DNA of 64,000 nt from Micromonosporaceae bacterium (GCA_020027875.1 JAHRHA010000007.1:1-64000); one strand, 5' to 3'. Shown: positions 24,803 through 30,334, numbered from the stretch's first letter. The notes: generated by a model not told the origin, from the sequence alone. Program-made: numbers and translations.

Positions 24803-24879
24803 CGGGTTGTAGCGCAGTCAGGTTGCGCGCTTGCTTCGGGAGCAAGAGGACGGCGGTTCGAATCCGCCCTACCCGACCA
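24803..24879 (+). tRNA. tRNA-Pro(CGG)
   Basis: Acceptor CGGGTTG/CTACCCG with one T-T mismatch, D arm GCGC/GCGC, anticodon stem CTTGC/GCAAG, loop TTCGGGA with T33, T stem GGCGG/CCGCC, encoded CCA. Confidence 0.92.
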
Positions 24880-24880
24880 T

Positions 24881-24966
24881 GGAGGGTAGCGCCCACCGGT
24901 GGGCAACTGGTCTCGAAAGCCAGGCCGGGGTAGTACCCGAGCGTTCGACTCGTTTACCCTCCTCCA
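24881..24966 (+). tRNA. tRNA-Ser(CGA), long variable arm
   Basis: Acceptor GGAGGGT/ACCCTCC, D arm GCCC/GGGC, anticodon loop CTCGAAA with T33, variable arm GGG/CCC around TAGTA, T stem GAGCG/CGTTT with wobble pairs, encoded CCA. Confidence 0.9.
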
Positions 24967-24967
24967 C

Positions 24968-25041
24968 GCGCCGTTAGCTGAGTGGTTTAGCCGCTGGCTC
25001 TTAACCAGCAGACGGGGGTTCGATTCCCTCACGGCGTACCA
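24968..25041 (+). tRNA. tRNA-Lys(CTT)
   Basis: Acceptor GCGCCGT/ACGGCGT, D stem GCT/AGC, anticodon stem GCTGG/CCAGC, loop CTCTTAA with T33, T loop TTCGATT, encoded CCA. Confidence 0.93.
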
Positions 25042-25096
25042 TCCCGCAGGCGGCTCGACGCACCCGAGCACCGGCCTTCTAGTCGCCGGTCTAATG
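25042..25096 (+). pseudogene. tRNA 5'-half remnant without T arm
   Basis: A D-arm-like hairpin CTCG-ACGCACC-CGAG is followed by ACCGGC/GCCGGT closing a nine-base loop centred on CTA. There is no T arm or 3' acceptor strand before the next tRNA. Loss of the 3' half is the simplest reading. If the loop is a true anticodon it would read amber (CTA). Confidence 0.5.
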
Positions 25097-25097
25097 T

Positions 25098-25170
25098 CTC
25101 CTCCTAGCTCAACGGACAGAGCTCCGCGATCCTAACGCGACGGCTGCCGGTTCGAATCCGGCGGGGGAGG
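25098..25170 (+). tRNA. tRNA-Arg(CCT)
   Basis: Acceptor CTCCTCC/GGGGGAG, D arm GCTC/GAGC, anticodon stem of four good pairs plus C-A, loop ATCCTAA with T33, T stem GCCGG/CCGGC, discriminator G. Confidence 0.88.
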
Positions 25171-25175
25171 CTCAC

Positions 25176-25247
25176 GCGCCGCTAGCTCAGTGGTAGAGCT
25201 GCCGCCCTTTAAGCGGAGTGTCCGGAGTTCGATTCTCTGGCGGCGTA
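25176..25247 (+). tRNA. tRNA-Lys(TTT), C33
   Basis: Acceptor GCGCCGC/GCGGCGT, D arm GCTC/GAGC, anticodon loop CCTTTAA with C33, anticodon stem with one mismatch at its base, T loop TTCGATT. Confidence 0.86.
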
Positions 25248-25248
25248 C

Positions 25249-25326
25249 TGCGGGATGGCGCAGTCATGGAAGCGCGCTGGTTTCATAGGCCAGAGGCCCC
25301 GGGTTCGACTCCCGGTCCCGCTCCCA
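25249..25326 (+). tRNA. tRNA with anticodon CAT (elongator Met or Ile2)
   Basis: Acceptor TGCGGGA/TCCCGCT with a T1-T72 mismatch, D arm GCGC/GCGC, anticodon loop TTCATAG with T33, T stem CCGGG/CCCGG, discriminator C, encoded CCA. It lacks the three G-C pairs of an initiator anticodon stem. Confidence 0.85.
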
Positions 25327-25327
25327 C

Positions 25328-25399
25328 GTCTCGATAGCTCAGCGGAAGAGCGGCGGTTCGACAGACCGCAGGCCCCTGGTTCGATCCCAGGTCGAGGCA
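25328..25399 (+). tRNA. tRNA-Val(GAC), C33
   Basis: Acceptor GTCTCGA/TCGAGGC, D arm GCTC/GAGC, anticodon stem GCGGT/ACCGC, loop TCGACAG with C33, T stem CCTGG/CCAGG. Confidence 0.88.
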
Positions 25400-25404
25400 C
25401 GCAC

Positions 25405-25475
25405 CGCGCGTTCGGTTATGGGTAGGCCTCGGGCCCTTCAAGTCCGTAGAGCGGGTTCGAGTCCCGCACGCGCGA
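25405..25475 (+). tRNA. tRNA-Glu(TTC), C33
   Basis: Acceptor CGCGCGT/ACGCGCG, anticodon stem CGGGC/GTCCG, loop CCTTCAA with C33, T stem GCGGG/CCCGC. The D stem has three weak pairs. Confidence 0.86.
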
Positions 25476-25479
25476 CCGT

Positions 25480-25553
25480 TCCCACGTCGCCCAATTCGGT
25501 AGGGCAGGCGGCCGTTAACCGTCAAAGTGGTGGTTCGAGTCCACCCGTGGGAG
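25480..25553 (+). tRNA. tRNA-Asn(GTT), C33
   Basis: Acceptor TCCCACG/CGTGGGA, D arm GCCC/GGGC, anticodon stem GGCGG/CCGTC, loop CCGTTAA with C33, T stem GGTGG/CCACC, discriminator G. Confidence 0.89.
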
Positions 25554-25568
25554 CGCACAGCGTACCAA

Positions 25569-25640
25569 GCCCGTGTAGCTCAACTGGTAGAGCGCCGGTC
25601 TTACATACCGGAGGTCGGGGTTCAAGTCCCTCCGCGGGTA
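25569..25640 (+). tRNA. tRNA-Val(TAC)
   Basis: Acceptor GCCCGTG/CGCGGGT, D arm GCTC/GAGC, anticodon stem CCGGT/ACCGG, loop CTTACAT with T33, T loop TTCAAGT. Confidence 0.91.
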
Positions 25641-25652
25641 CGAAATAGTCAT

Positions 25653-25726
25653 GGTGGCTGTAGCTCAACGGAAGAGCGCTCGGCTGTGACCCGAGAGGCA
25701 GCAGGGTTCAACCCCCGCCAGTCACC
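25653..25726 (+). tRNA. tRNA-His(GTG)
   Basis: Acceptor GTGGCTG/CAGTCAC with an encoded extra G at -1 opposite C73, the hallmark of bacterial tRNA-His. D arm GCTC/GAGC, anticodon stem CTCGG/CCGAG, loop CTGTGAC with T33. The T stem is weak, only three G-C pairs, with loop TTCAACC. Confidence 0.9.
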
Positions 25727-25730
25727 CCAT

Positions 25731-25814
25731 GCGGGCGCGCCGACGTCGGAGAGTCGGGGCCGGCTGTAACCCGGTTGCGTCGCTGAGTAGGTTCGAATCC
25801 TTCCGCCCGCACCA
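25731..25814 (+). tRNA. tRNA-Tyr(GTA), long variable arm
   Basis: Acceptor GCGGGCG/CGCCCGC, D stem CCGA/TCGG, anticodon stem GCCGG/CCGGT, loop CTGTAAC with T33, variable region of about 11 bases, T loop TTCGAAT, encoded CCA. Confidence 0.91.
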
Positions 25815-25848
25815 TTCCGCACGGTTGAATCCAGCCGGCGGGACCTAC
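25815..25848 (+). pseudogene. possible tRNA 3'-end remnant
   Basis: The segment GTTGAATCCAGCC followed by GGCGGGACC looks like the 3' part of a T arm plus acceptor strand; the array's tRNA-Ile ends in the same GCCGGCGGGACC. No 5' half is attached. Confidence 0.4.
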
Positions 25849-25921
25849 GGCGAGGTGATCGTTCTGGGTGGGCGTCACGCCTGCAAAGCGTGAGATGCGG
25901 GTTCGAGTCCCGGCTTCGCCT
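25849..25921 (+). tRNA. tRNA-Cys(GCA)
   Basis: Acceptor GGCGAGG/CTTCGCC, anticodon stem CACGC/GCGTG, loop CTGCAAA with T33, T loop TTCGAGT, discriminator T. No good D stem can be drawn. Confidence 0.83.
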
Positions 25922-25944
25922 CGATGCCATCCACTGTGGAACTA

Positions 25945-26016
25945 CGCAGGCGGGCGTTGGCGGCCCGGCCGCCCCTCATAAGGGCGGAGCGTCCGGTTCG
26001 ACACCGGGGCCTGCGA
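25945..26016 (+). tRNA. tRNA with anticodon CAT (Met or Ile2)
   Basis: Acceptor CGCAGGC/GCCTGCG, D region GGGC/GCCC, anticodon stem CGCCC/GGGCG, loop CTCATAA with T33, T stem TCCGG/CCGGG. It starts with C like an initiator but has a C1-G72 pair and lacks the initiator GGG/CCC orientation in the anticodon stem. Confidence 0.84.
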
Positions 26017-26025
26017 CGGCGTGTA

Positions 26026-26101
26026 CCTCCCGGTGCGAAGCCCGCGGTTACTTCAAACTGCTAATTTGACCCGTCACTGCAGGCGCTGTGATCTCGGGAG
26101 G
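26026..26101 (+). ncRNA. candidate Y RNA 1
   Basis: 76 nt. P1 stem CCTCCCG/CGGGAGG (7 of 7 pairs), internal loop GTGCGAA opposite GCTGTGATCT, P2 stem GCCCGCGG/CTGCAGGC with a C-A mismatch at the fourth pair, then TTACTTC and a small CAAA/TTTG hairpin. The same scheme recurs at 26212 and 26325. Conserved primary sequence lies in the internal loop, while stems change by compensation, which indicates selection for structure. The GGTGCGAAG strand resembles GGUCCGAAG of the vertebrate Y RNA Ro-binding region. It begins 10 bases after the last tRNA. Confidence 0.72.
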
Positions 26102-26127
26102 CCACAACAACAGAACAAACCAGCCCT

Positions 26128-26197
26128 CCTCGTCGATCAAGGCCGTAGTCACGCGATCGGAGATCAACTCACGCGACTAAGACCTTGATCGACGAGG
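26128..26197. other. 70-nt hairpin between Y RNA 1 and Y RNA 2
   Basis: Perfect 15-bp outer arms CCTCGTCGATCAAGG/CCTTGATCGACGAGG and a second inner helix TAGTC/GACTA plus GCG/CGC. It may be a terminator-like or processing element, or a palindromic repeat. GATCGACGAGG also occurs in the 15062-15125 hairpin. Confidence 0.75.
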
Positions 26198-26211
26198 CTG
26201 GGTACCTGCAC

Positions 26212-26310
26212 CTCCCTGGTGCGCCGGCAGCGGTTACTTCTCGCACAAGGGCCTTCGGGCCTGCGGGGATCAAGCCTCGCGACACCGCCGCCACTCTTGA
26301 TCTCAGGGAG
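26212..26310 (+). ncRNA. candidate Y RNA 2
   Basis: 99 nt. P1 CTCCCTG/CAGGGAG (7 of 7), internal loop GTGCGCC opposite ACTCTTGATCT, P2 GGCAGCGG/CCGCCGCC with an A-C mismatch at the fourth pair, then TTACTTC. The distal part holds two hairpins: GGCC-TTCG-GGCC (26250-26261) and GCGGGG/CCTCGC with loop ATCAAG (26263-26280). CUUGA in the 3' strand matches the CUUGA of human Y RNAs. Compared with unit 1, P1 and P2 differ by paired changes. Confidence 0.75.
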
Positions 26311-26324
26311 ATACAACTTCAGAT

Positions 26325-26468
26325 GAGCGCCCGGTGCGCAGGCTGCGGCTACTTCGAATCCGGATCGAGAGGTCGCGAGGTTCGACTCCTCGCCCGTCCG
26401 ACCAACACCGGGCGGTAGCTCAGTGGCAGAGCGCTATGTTCCGCTGCCGACTATGATCTCGGGCGCTC
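26325..26468 (+). ncRNA. candidate Y RNA 3 with circularly permuted tRNA domain
   Basis: 144 nt. P1 GAGCGCCCG/CGGGCGCTC (9 of 9), internal loop GTGCGCA opposite GACTATGATCT, P2 GGCTGCGG/CCGCTGCC with a T-T mismatch at the fourth pair, then CTACTTC. The distal domain reads in order: GATC-GAGA-GGTC hairpin (26363-26374), T arm CGAGG-TTCGACT-CCTCG (26376-26392), acceptor 3' strand CCGTCCG (26394-26400), loop ACCAACAC, acceptor 5' strand CGGGCGG (26409-26415, all seven pairs form), TA, and D arm GCTC-AGTGGCA-GAGC (26418-26432). It is a tRNA rejoined at its CCA end, with the Ro-type stem in place of the anticodon arm. Known bacterial YrlA-type Y RNAs carry a tRNA-like module. It ends 40 bases before the TROVE start codon. 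Confidence 0.8.
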
Positions 26469-26508
26469 ACCCTGGACGCGGCTCCCCTCGACCACAGAAG
26501 GAGCATCC

Positions 26509-28095
26509 ATGTCGAAGTTCAACCGCACGAAGACCCGCACCGCCGTGTCCAGCCCCGTGACGACCGAAGCAACGCCGAGCACCGTGACCTACGAGGGCGC
26601 GCCCGGCTACGTACGCGACGCCAAGTCGGAGCTGTTCATCCTCGCGGTGTCCAACATGGTCGGTGAGACCACGTTCTATGAGAAGGCCCGCGACCGGGAC
26701 AACCGGTACGCGACATTGGTGCACACCGTGGCGCTGGCCGACCCGGCTTGGACCCGTGACTTCCTCAGCTGGCTGCGCGGCGAGGCGAACATGCGCTCCG
26801 CTTCATTGGTCGGCGCCGCGGAGGCGGTCAAGGCCCGGCTCGAAGCCGCCGCGAACGACGAGGTCACCTCCCGCTCCATCGTCAACGCGGTGCTTCAGCG
26901 TGCCGACGAGCCGGGCGAGCTGCTCGCGTACTGGACCTCGACGTACGGCCGACGCATCCCCAAGCCGGTGAAGCGCGGCGTCGCCGACGCGGTGGTGCGG
27001 CTCTACAACGAGCGATCGCTGCTGAAGTATGACACCGACTCCAAGGGATTCCGCTTCGGTGACGTCATCGAGCTTGCGCACCCTTCGCCGGGTGCCGACA
27101 AGCCGTGGCAGGGTCCGCTGTTCCAGTATGCCCTGGAGCGCCGCCACAACCGTGAGGTCGTGACGGTCGCCGAGCTGGAGACCGTGCAGGCCAACATGCG
27201 GCTGCGGGAAGCGGCCACCAGCGATCCGTCGGTGCTGCTCGACGCGGACGCGCTGCGCCGGGCCGGCATGACGTGGGAGGACGTGCTGTCCCTGGCCGGA
27301 TCGACGCTTGACAAGGCCCGGCTGTGGTCTGCGGTCATCCCGGCGATGGGCTACATGGCGCTGCTGCGCAACCTGCGCAATTTCGACGAGGCTGGGGTCT
27401 CCGACGAGCTCGCCGCAACCGTCGCGGCGAAGCTGGCCGACCCGGACGAGGTGGCGAAGTCGCGGCAGCTTCCGTTCCGGTTCTACTCCGCGTACCGCAC
27501 CGCACCTTCGCTGCGCTGGGGCCACGCCCTGGACAAGGCGCTTAGCTTTGCCACCGCGAACATCCCGGCGTTCGTTGGCCGCACTTTGGTGTTGGTCGAC
27601 ACGTCCGCCTCGATGACCTCCGGCGCCATCTCGAAGCGCTCGACCGTCACGCCGGCTCAGGCCGCGGCGCTGTTCGGCGTGTGCCTCGCCGCGCGCGGCA
27701 ACACTGTGGACCTGGTGGGCTTCGCCGACGGTACCTTCCAGCACTCGGTTGGTCGCGGCGCGTCTGTGCTGCGCGAGGTGGATGCGTTCGTCAAGCGCAC
27801 TGGCGAGGTCGGCCATGGTACGCAGATCGCCGCGTCTCTCCGGGCCAGCTACCAGGGCCACGAGCGGGTCGTGGTGATCTCCGACATGCAGACGTTCCAG
27901 GACTACCACGGCGACGTCGCGTCCGCGGTGCCCGCGCATGTGCCGATCTACGGCTTCAACCTCGGCGGCTACCGCGCTGCGGCGATGCCGACCGGCTTGG
28001 GTACACGGCACGAGATCGGCGGCATGTCGGACGCGACGTTCCGGATGATCCCGCTGCTTGAGGCCGGCCGGGACGCGGCCTGGCCTTGGCAGTAG
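26509..28095 (+). CDS. rsr: TROVE-domain protein, Ro60/Rsr orthologue
   Basis: 528 residues, normal for bacterial Ro. The TROVE HEAT-like ring spans about residues 25-350 (GYVRDAKSELFILAVSNMVG, MRSASLVGAAEAVKARL, YGRRIPKPVKRGVADAVVRL, SLLKYDTDSKGFRFGDVIEL). The C-terminal vWA domain has an intact MIDAS, DTSAS (Asp364, Ser366, Ser368). Ro binds misfolded or damaged structured RNA in its central hole and Y RNA on its outer rim. In Salmonella, rsr lies with Y RNA genes and the RNA-repair rtcBA genes; here three Y RNA-like units and a tRNA array lie directly upstream on the same strand. AGAAGGAG gives a good ribosome binding site. Expression may come from the Y RNA promoter, with the RNAs processed from its leader. 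Confidence 0.95.
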   Translation: MSKFNRTKTRTAVSSPVTTEATPSTVTYEGAPGYVRDAKSELFILAVSNMVGETTFYEKARDRDNRYATLVHTVALADPAWTRDFLSWLRGEANMRSASLVGAAEAVKARLEAAANDEVTSRSIVNAVLQRADEPGELLAYWTSTYGRRIPKPVKRGVADAVVRLYNERSLLKYDTDSKGFRFGDVIELAHPSPGADKPWQGPLFQYALERRHNREVVTVAELETVQANMRLREAATSDPSVLLDADALRRAGMTWEDVLSLAGSTLDKARLWSAVIPAMGYMALLRNLRNFDEAGVSDELAATVAAKLADPDEVAKSRQLPFRFYSAYRTAPSLRWGHALDKALSFATANIPAFVGRTLVLVDTSASMTSGAISKRSTVTPAQAAALFGVCLAARGNTVDLVGFADGTFQHSVGRGASVLREVDAFVKRTGEVGHGTQIAASLRASYQGHERVVVISDMQTFQDYHGDVASAVPAHVPIYGFNLGGYRAAAMPTGLGTRHEIGGMSDATFRMIPLLEAGRDAAWPWQ

Positions 28096-28116
28096 GCGAG
28101 ACGCTGCGGCGACAGA

Positions 28117-28146
28117 AGCGGCTCCGGGTTTGCGCCCGGGGCCGCT
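28117..28146 (+). terminator. hairpin after the TROVE gene
   Basis: AGCGGC-T-CCGGG-TTTGCG-CCCGG-G-GCCGCT, eleven pairs with one T-G position, 21 bases past the stop. It lacks a T-tract. It separates the gene from the convergent sigma factor. Confidence 0.65.
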
Positions 28147-28163
28147 CTCGTGGTCGGGATCGA

Positions 28164-29456
28164 TCAGGTCGTGGGCGGCGATGACACCGTCGCCGCGGCT
28201 TGTGCATTCGCGGCACGCTCCAGCAGCAACGTGCGCTCGCGCCGGTTTCGGGTCAGCGATGCCGCCCGTTCGAACTCCGCGCGAGCCTCGGCAAACCGAT
28301 GGAGCTTGGCGAGAAGGTCGCCGCGCACGCTCGGTAGAAGGTGGTAGCCCTTGAGCGAGGGTTCGCCGGTGAGCGCGTCGACCAGCTCCAGGCCTGTCGC
28401 CGGGCCGAACGCCATCCCTACCGCTACGGCGCGATTCAGCTCCACAATGGGGGATGGCGCGACATGTGCGAGCGACTCGTAGAGTGCGGCGATATGCGCC
28501 CAGTCGGTATCGTCAGCCGTACGCGCTCGCGCATGACAGGCCGCGATCGCGGCCTGCAACCTGTACGGCCCGGGCGCGGCGCCGAGCGCCTCGGCGCGCT
28601 CGAGGGCCGCGAGACCCCGGCGTATGAGCATCTGATCCCATCGACTGCGATCCTGCTCGAGGAGGAGGACGGGCACTCCAGATGGGCCGACGCGTGCGGC
28701 CGACCGCGACGCCTGGATCTCCATCAACCCGACCAGGCCATGCACCTCCGGCTCCTTCGGCATAAGCTCGGCCAGGACCCGGCCCAGCCGCAGCGCCTCG
28801 TCGCAGAGCGTCGGTCGCAGCCAGTCGTCGCCTGCGGTGGCCGAGTAGCCCTCGTTGAACACCAGGTAGATGACCTCTAGTACGGAGGAGAGTCGGGCGT
28901 CGCGCTCATTGCCGACCGGCACCTCGAACGGGACACGCGCATCGGCGAGGGTCCGTTTGGCCCGCACGATTCGTTGCGCCACGGTCGACTCCGAGACCAG
29001 GAACGCCCGCGCGATCTCGTCGGTCCGCAGACCGCCCAGTACCCGCAGTGTCAGCGCGACGCGTGCCTCCGTGGACAACACCGGATGGCAGGAGATGAAT
29101 ACGAGGCGCAAGAGGTCGTCCTCGATGGTGTCTTCGAGGGCCGCGTCGAGATCCGACGCTCCCCCTTCAACGTCGACCGCTAGATCATGACCGAGTTCGT
29201 CGAGCTTCCGGTCGAAACGCTCCTTACGGCGGATGAGATCGATCGCACGGCGTTTGCCGACTGCCATGAGCCATGCGCCCGGGTTGCGCGGTACGCCGGT
29301 CTGCGGCCACTGCTCGAGCGCGGCGACGAGTGCGTCCTGCGCGAGTTCCTCGGCCTGCCCGACATCGCGCACGAGCCGGGTGAGTCCGGCGATGACCCTC
29401 GCGGACTCGATGCGCCAGACCGCGTCGATCGCGCGATGAGTGTCCGAAGCCGTCAC
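28164..29456 (-). CDS. ECF42-type RNA polymerase sigma factor with C-terminal TPR-like extension
   Basis: 430 residues. Region 2 includes LVRDVGQAEELAQDALVAAL and GAWLMAVGKRRAIDLIRR; region 4 is LRTDEIARAFLVSESTVAQR. A helical extension of about 240 residues (YLVFNEGYSATAGDDWLRP, LVGLMEIQASRSAAR, PYRLQAAIAACHARA) marks ECF group 42. These factors have no classical anti-sigma partner and are coupled to DGPF proteins. The DGPF gene lies 55 bp upstream on the same strand. A second, separate module of the same kind is at 30854-32502. Confidence 0.93.
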   Translation of the reverse strand: MTASDTHRAIDAVWRIESARVIAGLTRLVRDVGQAEELAQDALVAALEQWPQTGVPRNPGAWLMAVGKRRAIDLIRRKERFDRKLDELGHDLAVDVEGGASDLDAALEDTIEDDLLRLVFISCHPVLSTEARVALTLRVLGGLRTDEIARAFLVSESTVAQRIVRAKRTLADARVPFEVPVGNERDARLSSVLEVIYLVFNEGYSATAGDDWLRPTLCDEALRLGRVLAELMPKEPEVHGLVGLMEIQASRSAARVGPSGVPVLLLEQDRSRWDQMLIRRGLAALERAEALGAAPGPYRLQAAIAACHARARTADDTDWAHIAALYESLAHVAPSPIVELNRAVAVGMAFGPATGLELVDALTGEPSLKGYHLLPSVRGDLLAKLHRFAEARAEFERAASLTRNRRERTLLLERAANAQAAATVSSPPTT

Positions 29457-29511
29457 ACCACCGATCAGAGCATCTTCGTCGGTACGGCGCCAACCTTAAT
29501 GACAGGGCTGG

Positions 29512-29937
29512 TCAGCCTCCCGGGATCTGGGTACGCAGGCGTTGCTCGTCGGCACGCTGCTCGTCGGTCGCCTCGGGAAGGTCCGTCATCTCGGCCACGT
29601 GGCGCACCTCGACTACGGCCTCCTGGCCGGGCCCAGCGGCGTACTCGACGGGGCAGCGCAAGGCCCACTCGATCGCCTCTTCCTTCGATTTCACCTGGAT
29701 CAGGTAGTAGCCGGCGACCAGCTCCTTCGACTCGGTGAACGGCCCGTCGATCACGGTGCGCTCCCCGTCGAGGTAGCTGACGCGGGCGCCCGCACCGCTG
29801 GAGTGCAATCCCTCGGCGGCGAGCAGCACGCCGGCCTTGACCAACTCTTCGTTGAACTTGAGCATGGCGCCGATAAGGCGCTCGTCCGGCGTCGCGCCCT
29901 CCGGTGGGTCGCCCTTGAGCAGCAGCATGAATCGCAC
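29512..29937 (-). CDS. YCII-related DGPF protein, ECF42 partner 1
   Basis: 141 residues from the GTG at 29937, which has GGAGGAGA upstream; a longer frame to 30021 is rejected. MRFMLLLKGD opens a YCII-like ferredoxin fold, and the name-giving motif is TVIDGPFTESKELVAGYYLI. DGPF proteins accompany ECF42 sigma factors, and their biochemical role is unclear. The C-terminal tail is rich in charged residues. Confidence 0.93.
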   Translation of the reverse strand: MRFMLLLKGDPPEGATPDERLIGAMLKFNEELVKAGVLLAAEGLHSSGAGARVSYLDGERTVIDGPFTESKELVAGYYLIQVKSKEEAIEWALRCPVEYAAGPGQEAVVEVRHVAEMTDLPEATDEQRADEQRLRTQIPGG

Positions 29938-30061
29938 GGTCCGGTCTCCTCCGTTTCGGGCAGTCACACCTTGTCTACCTACGCGTCGCGCGAGGTACCG
30001 CCAGATCGACACGCCGCCCAATTTCTTTCTTACTCCGCCGTTCGGCGAGCCGGCCGCTTGC

Positions 30062-30079
30062 TACCACTTGTTGGTGGTA
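30062..30079. promoter_or_regulatory. operator-like inverted repeat before the toxin-antitoxin pair
   Basis: TACCAC-TTGTTG-GTGGTA, perfect six-base arms, 12 bp upstream of the antitoxin ATG. This is a typical autorepression site for a ribbon-helix-helix antitoxin. Confidence 0.7.
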
Positions 30080-30091
30080 ACGTTCGGCGGT

Positions 30092-30334
30092 ATGCCCACT
30101 GCCGTCAAGCGAACTCTCTCGATGCGTCCCGAGGTGGACCGGATGCTGGCCGCACATGTGCAGCGTACGCCGGGGGCCAGTCTGTCCTCGACGGTCAACG
30201 CGGCGCTGGTCGAGTATCTTGAGGCCGCCGCGCTGGAGGCATACCGGCATTGGGACGCTGACGCGGACCCGGATGAGCGCGCGGCCCTGGACGCGCTCGC
30301 AGCCCAGGACGACAAGGCCTGGGCTGCTGGATGA
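30092..30334 (+). CDS. antitoxin, ribbon-helix-helix-like
   Basis: 80 residues from the ATG at 30092. The N-terminus AVKRTLSMRPEVDRMLAAHV has the strand-helix layout of a ribbon-helix-helix DNA binder, and the acidic C-terminus (DADADPDERAALDALAAQDD) would wrap the toxin. The stop overlaps the start of the next gene (ATGA). Autoregulation through the upstream palindrome is likely. The exact subfamily is not clear. Confidence 0.8.
   Translation: MPTAVKRTLSMRPEVDRMLAAHVQRTPGASLSSTVNAALVEYLEAAALEAYRHWDADADPDERAALDALAAQDDKAWAAG

Larger units (their letters stand above)
23242..26016 (+). other. tRNA array: 32 tRNA genes plus fragments
   Basis: 32 tRNA-like genes on one strand with spacers mostly of 1-20 bases. 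All 20 amino acids are represented: Gly x2, Gln x2, Glu x2, Thr x3, Pro x2, Leu x2, Ser x2, Arg x2, Lys x2, Val x2, two with CAT, and one each of the rest. T loops are almost all TTCGANN. Ten genes encode CCA. Ten genes have C or A at position 33. In 19 genes the three bases before position 1 are CAT or CAC. Two tRNA fragments are embedded in the array. Confidence 0.9.

Noticed and set aside
23665-25930. Several open frames of 90-224 residues inside the tRNA array
   Set aside because: They contain repeated GSNLRL-type peptides that come from translating T arms; known false proteins of tRNA arrays.
23242-26016. Array read as a prophage or phage insertion
   Set aside because: No integrase, capsid, terminase or attachment-site duplication is visible; origin by phage is possible but unsupported.
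26401-26468. An ordinary tRNA starting at GGGCGGTAGCTCAG
   Set aside because: No anticodon stem, T arm or 3' acceptor strand follows; its 5' strand pairs with the upstream strand instead.
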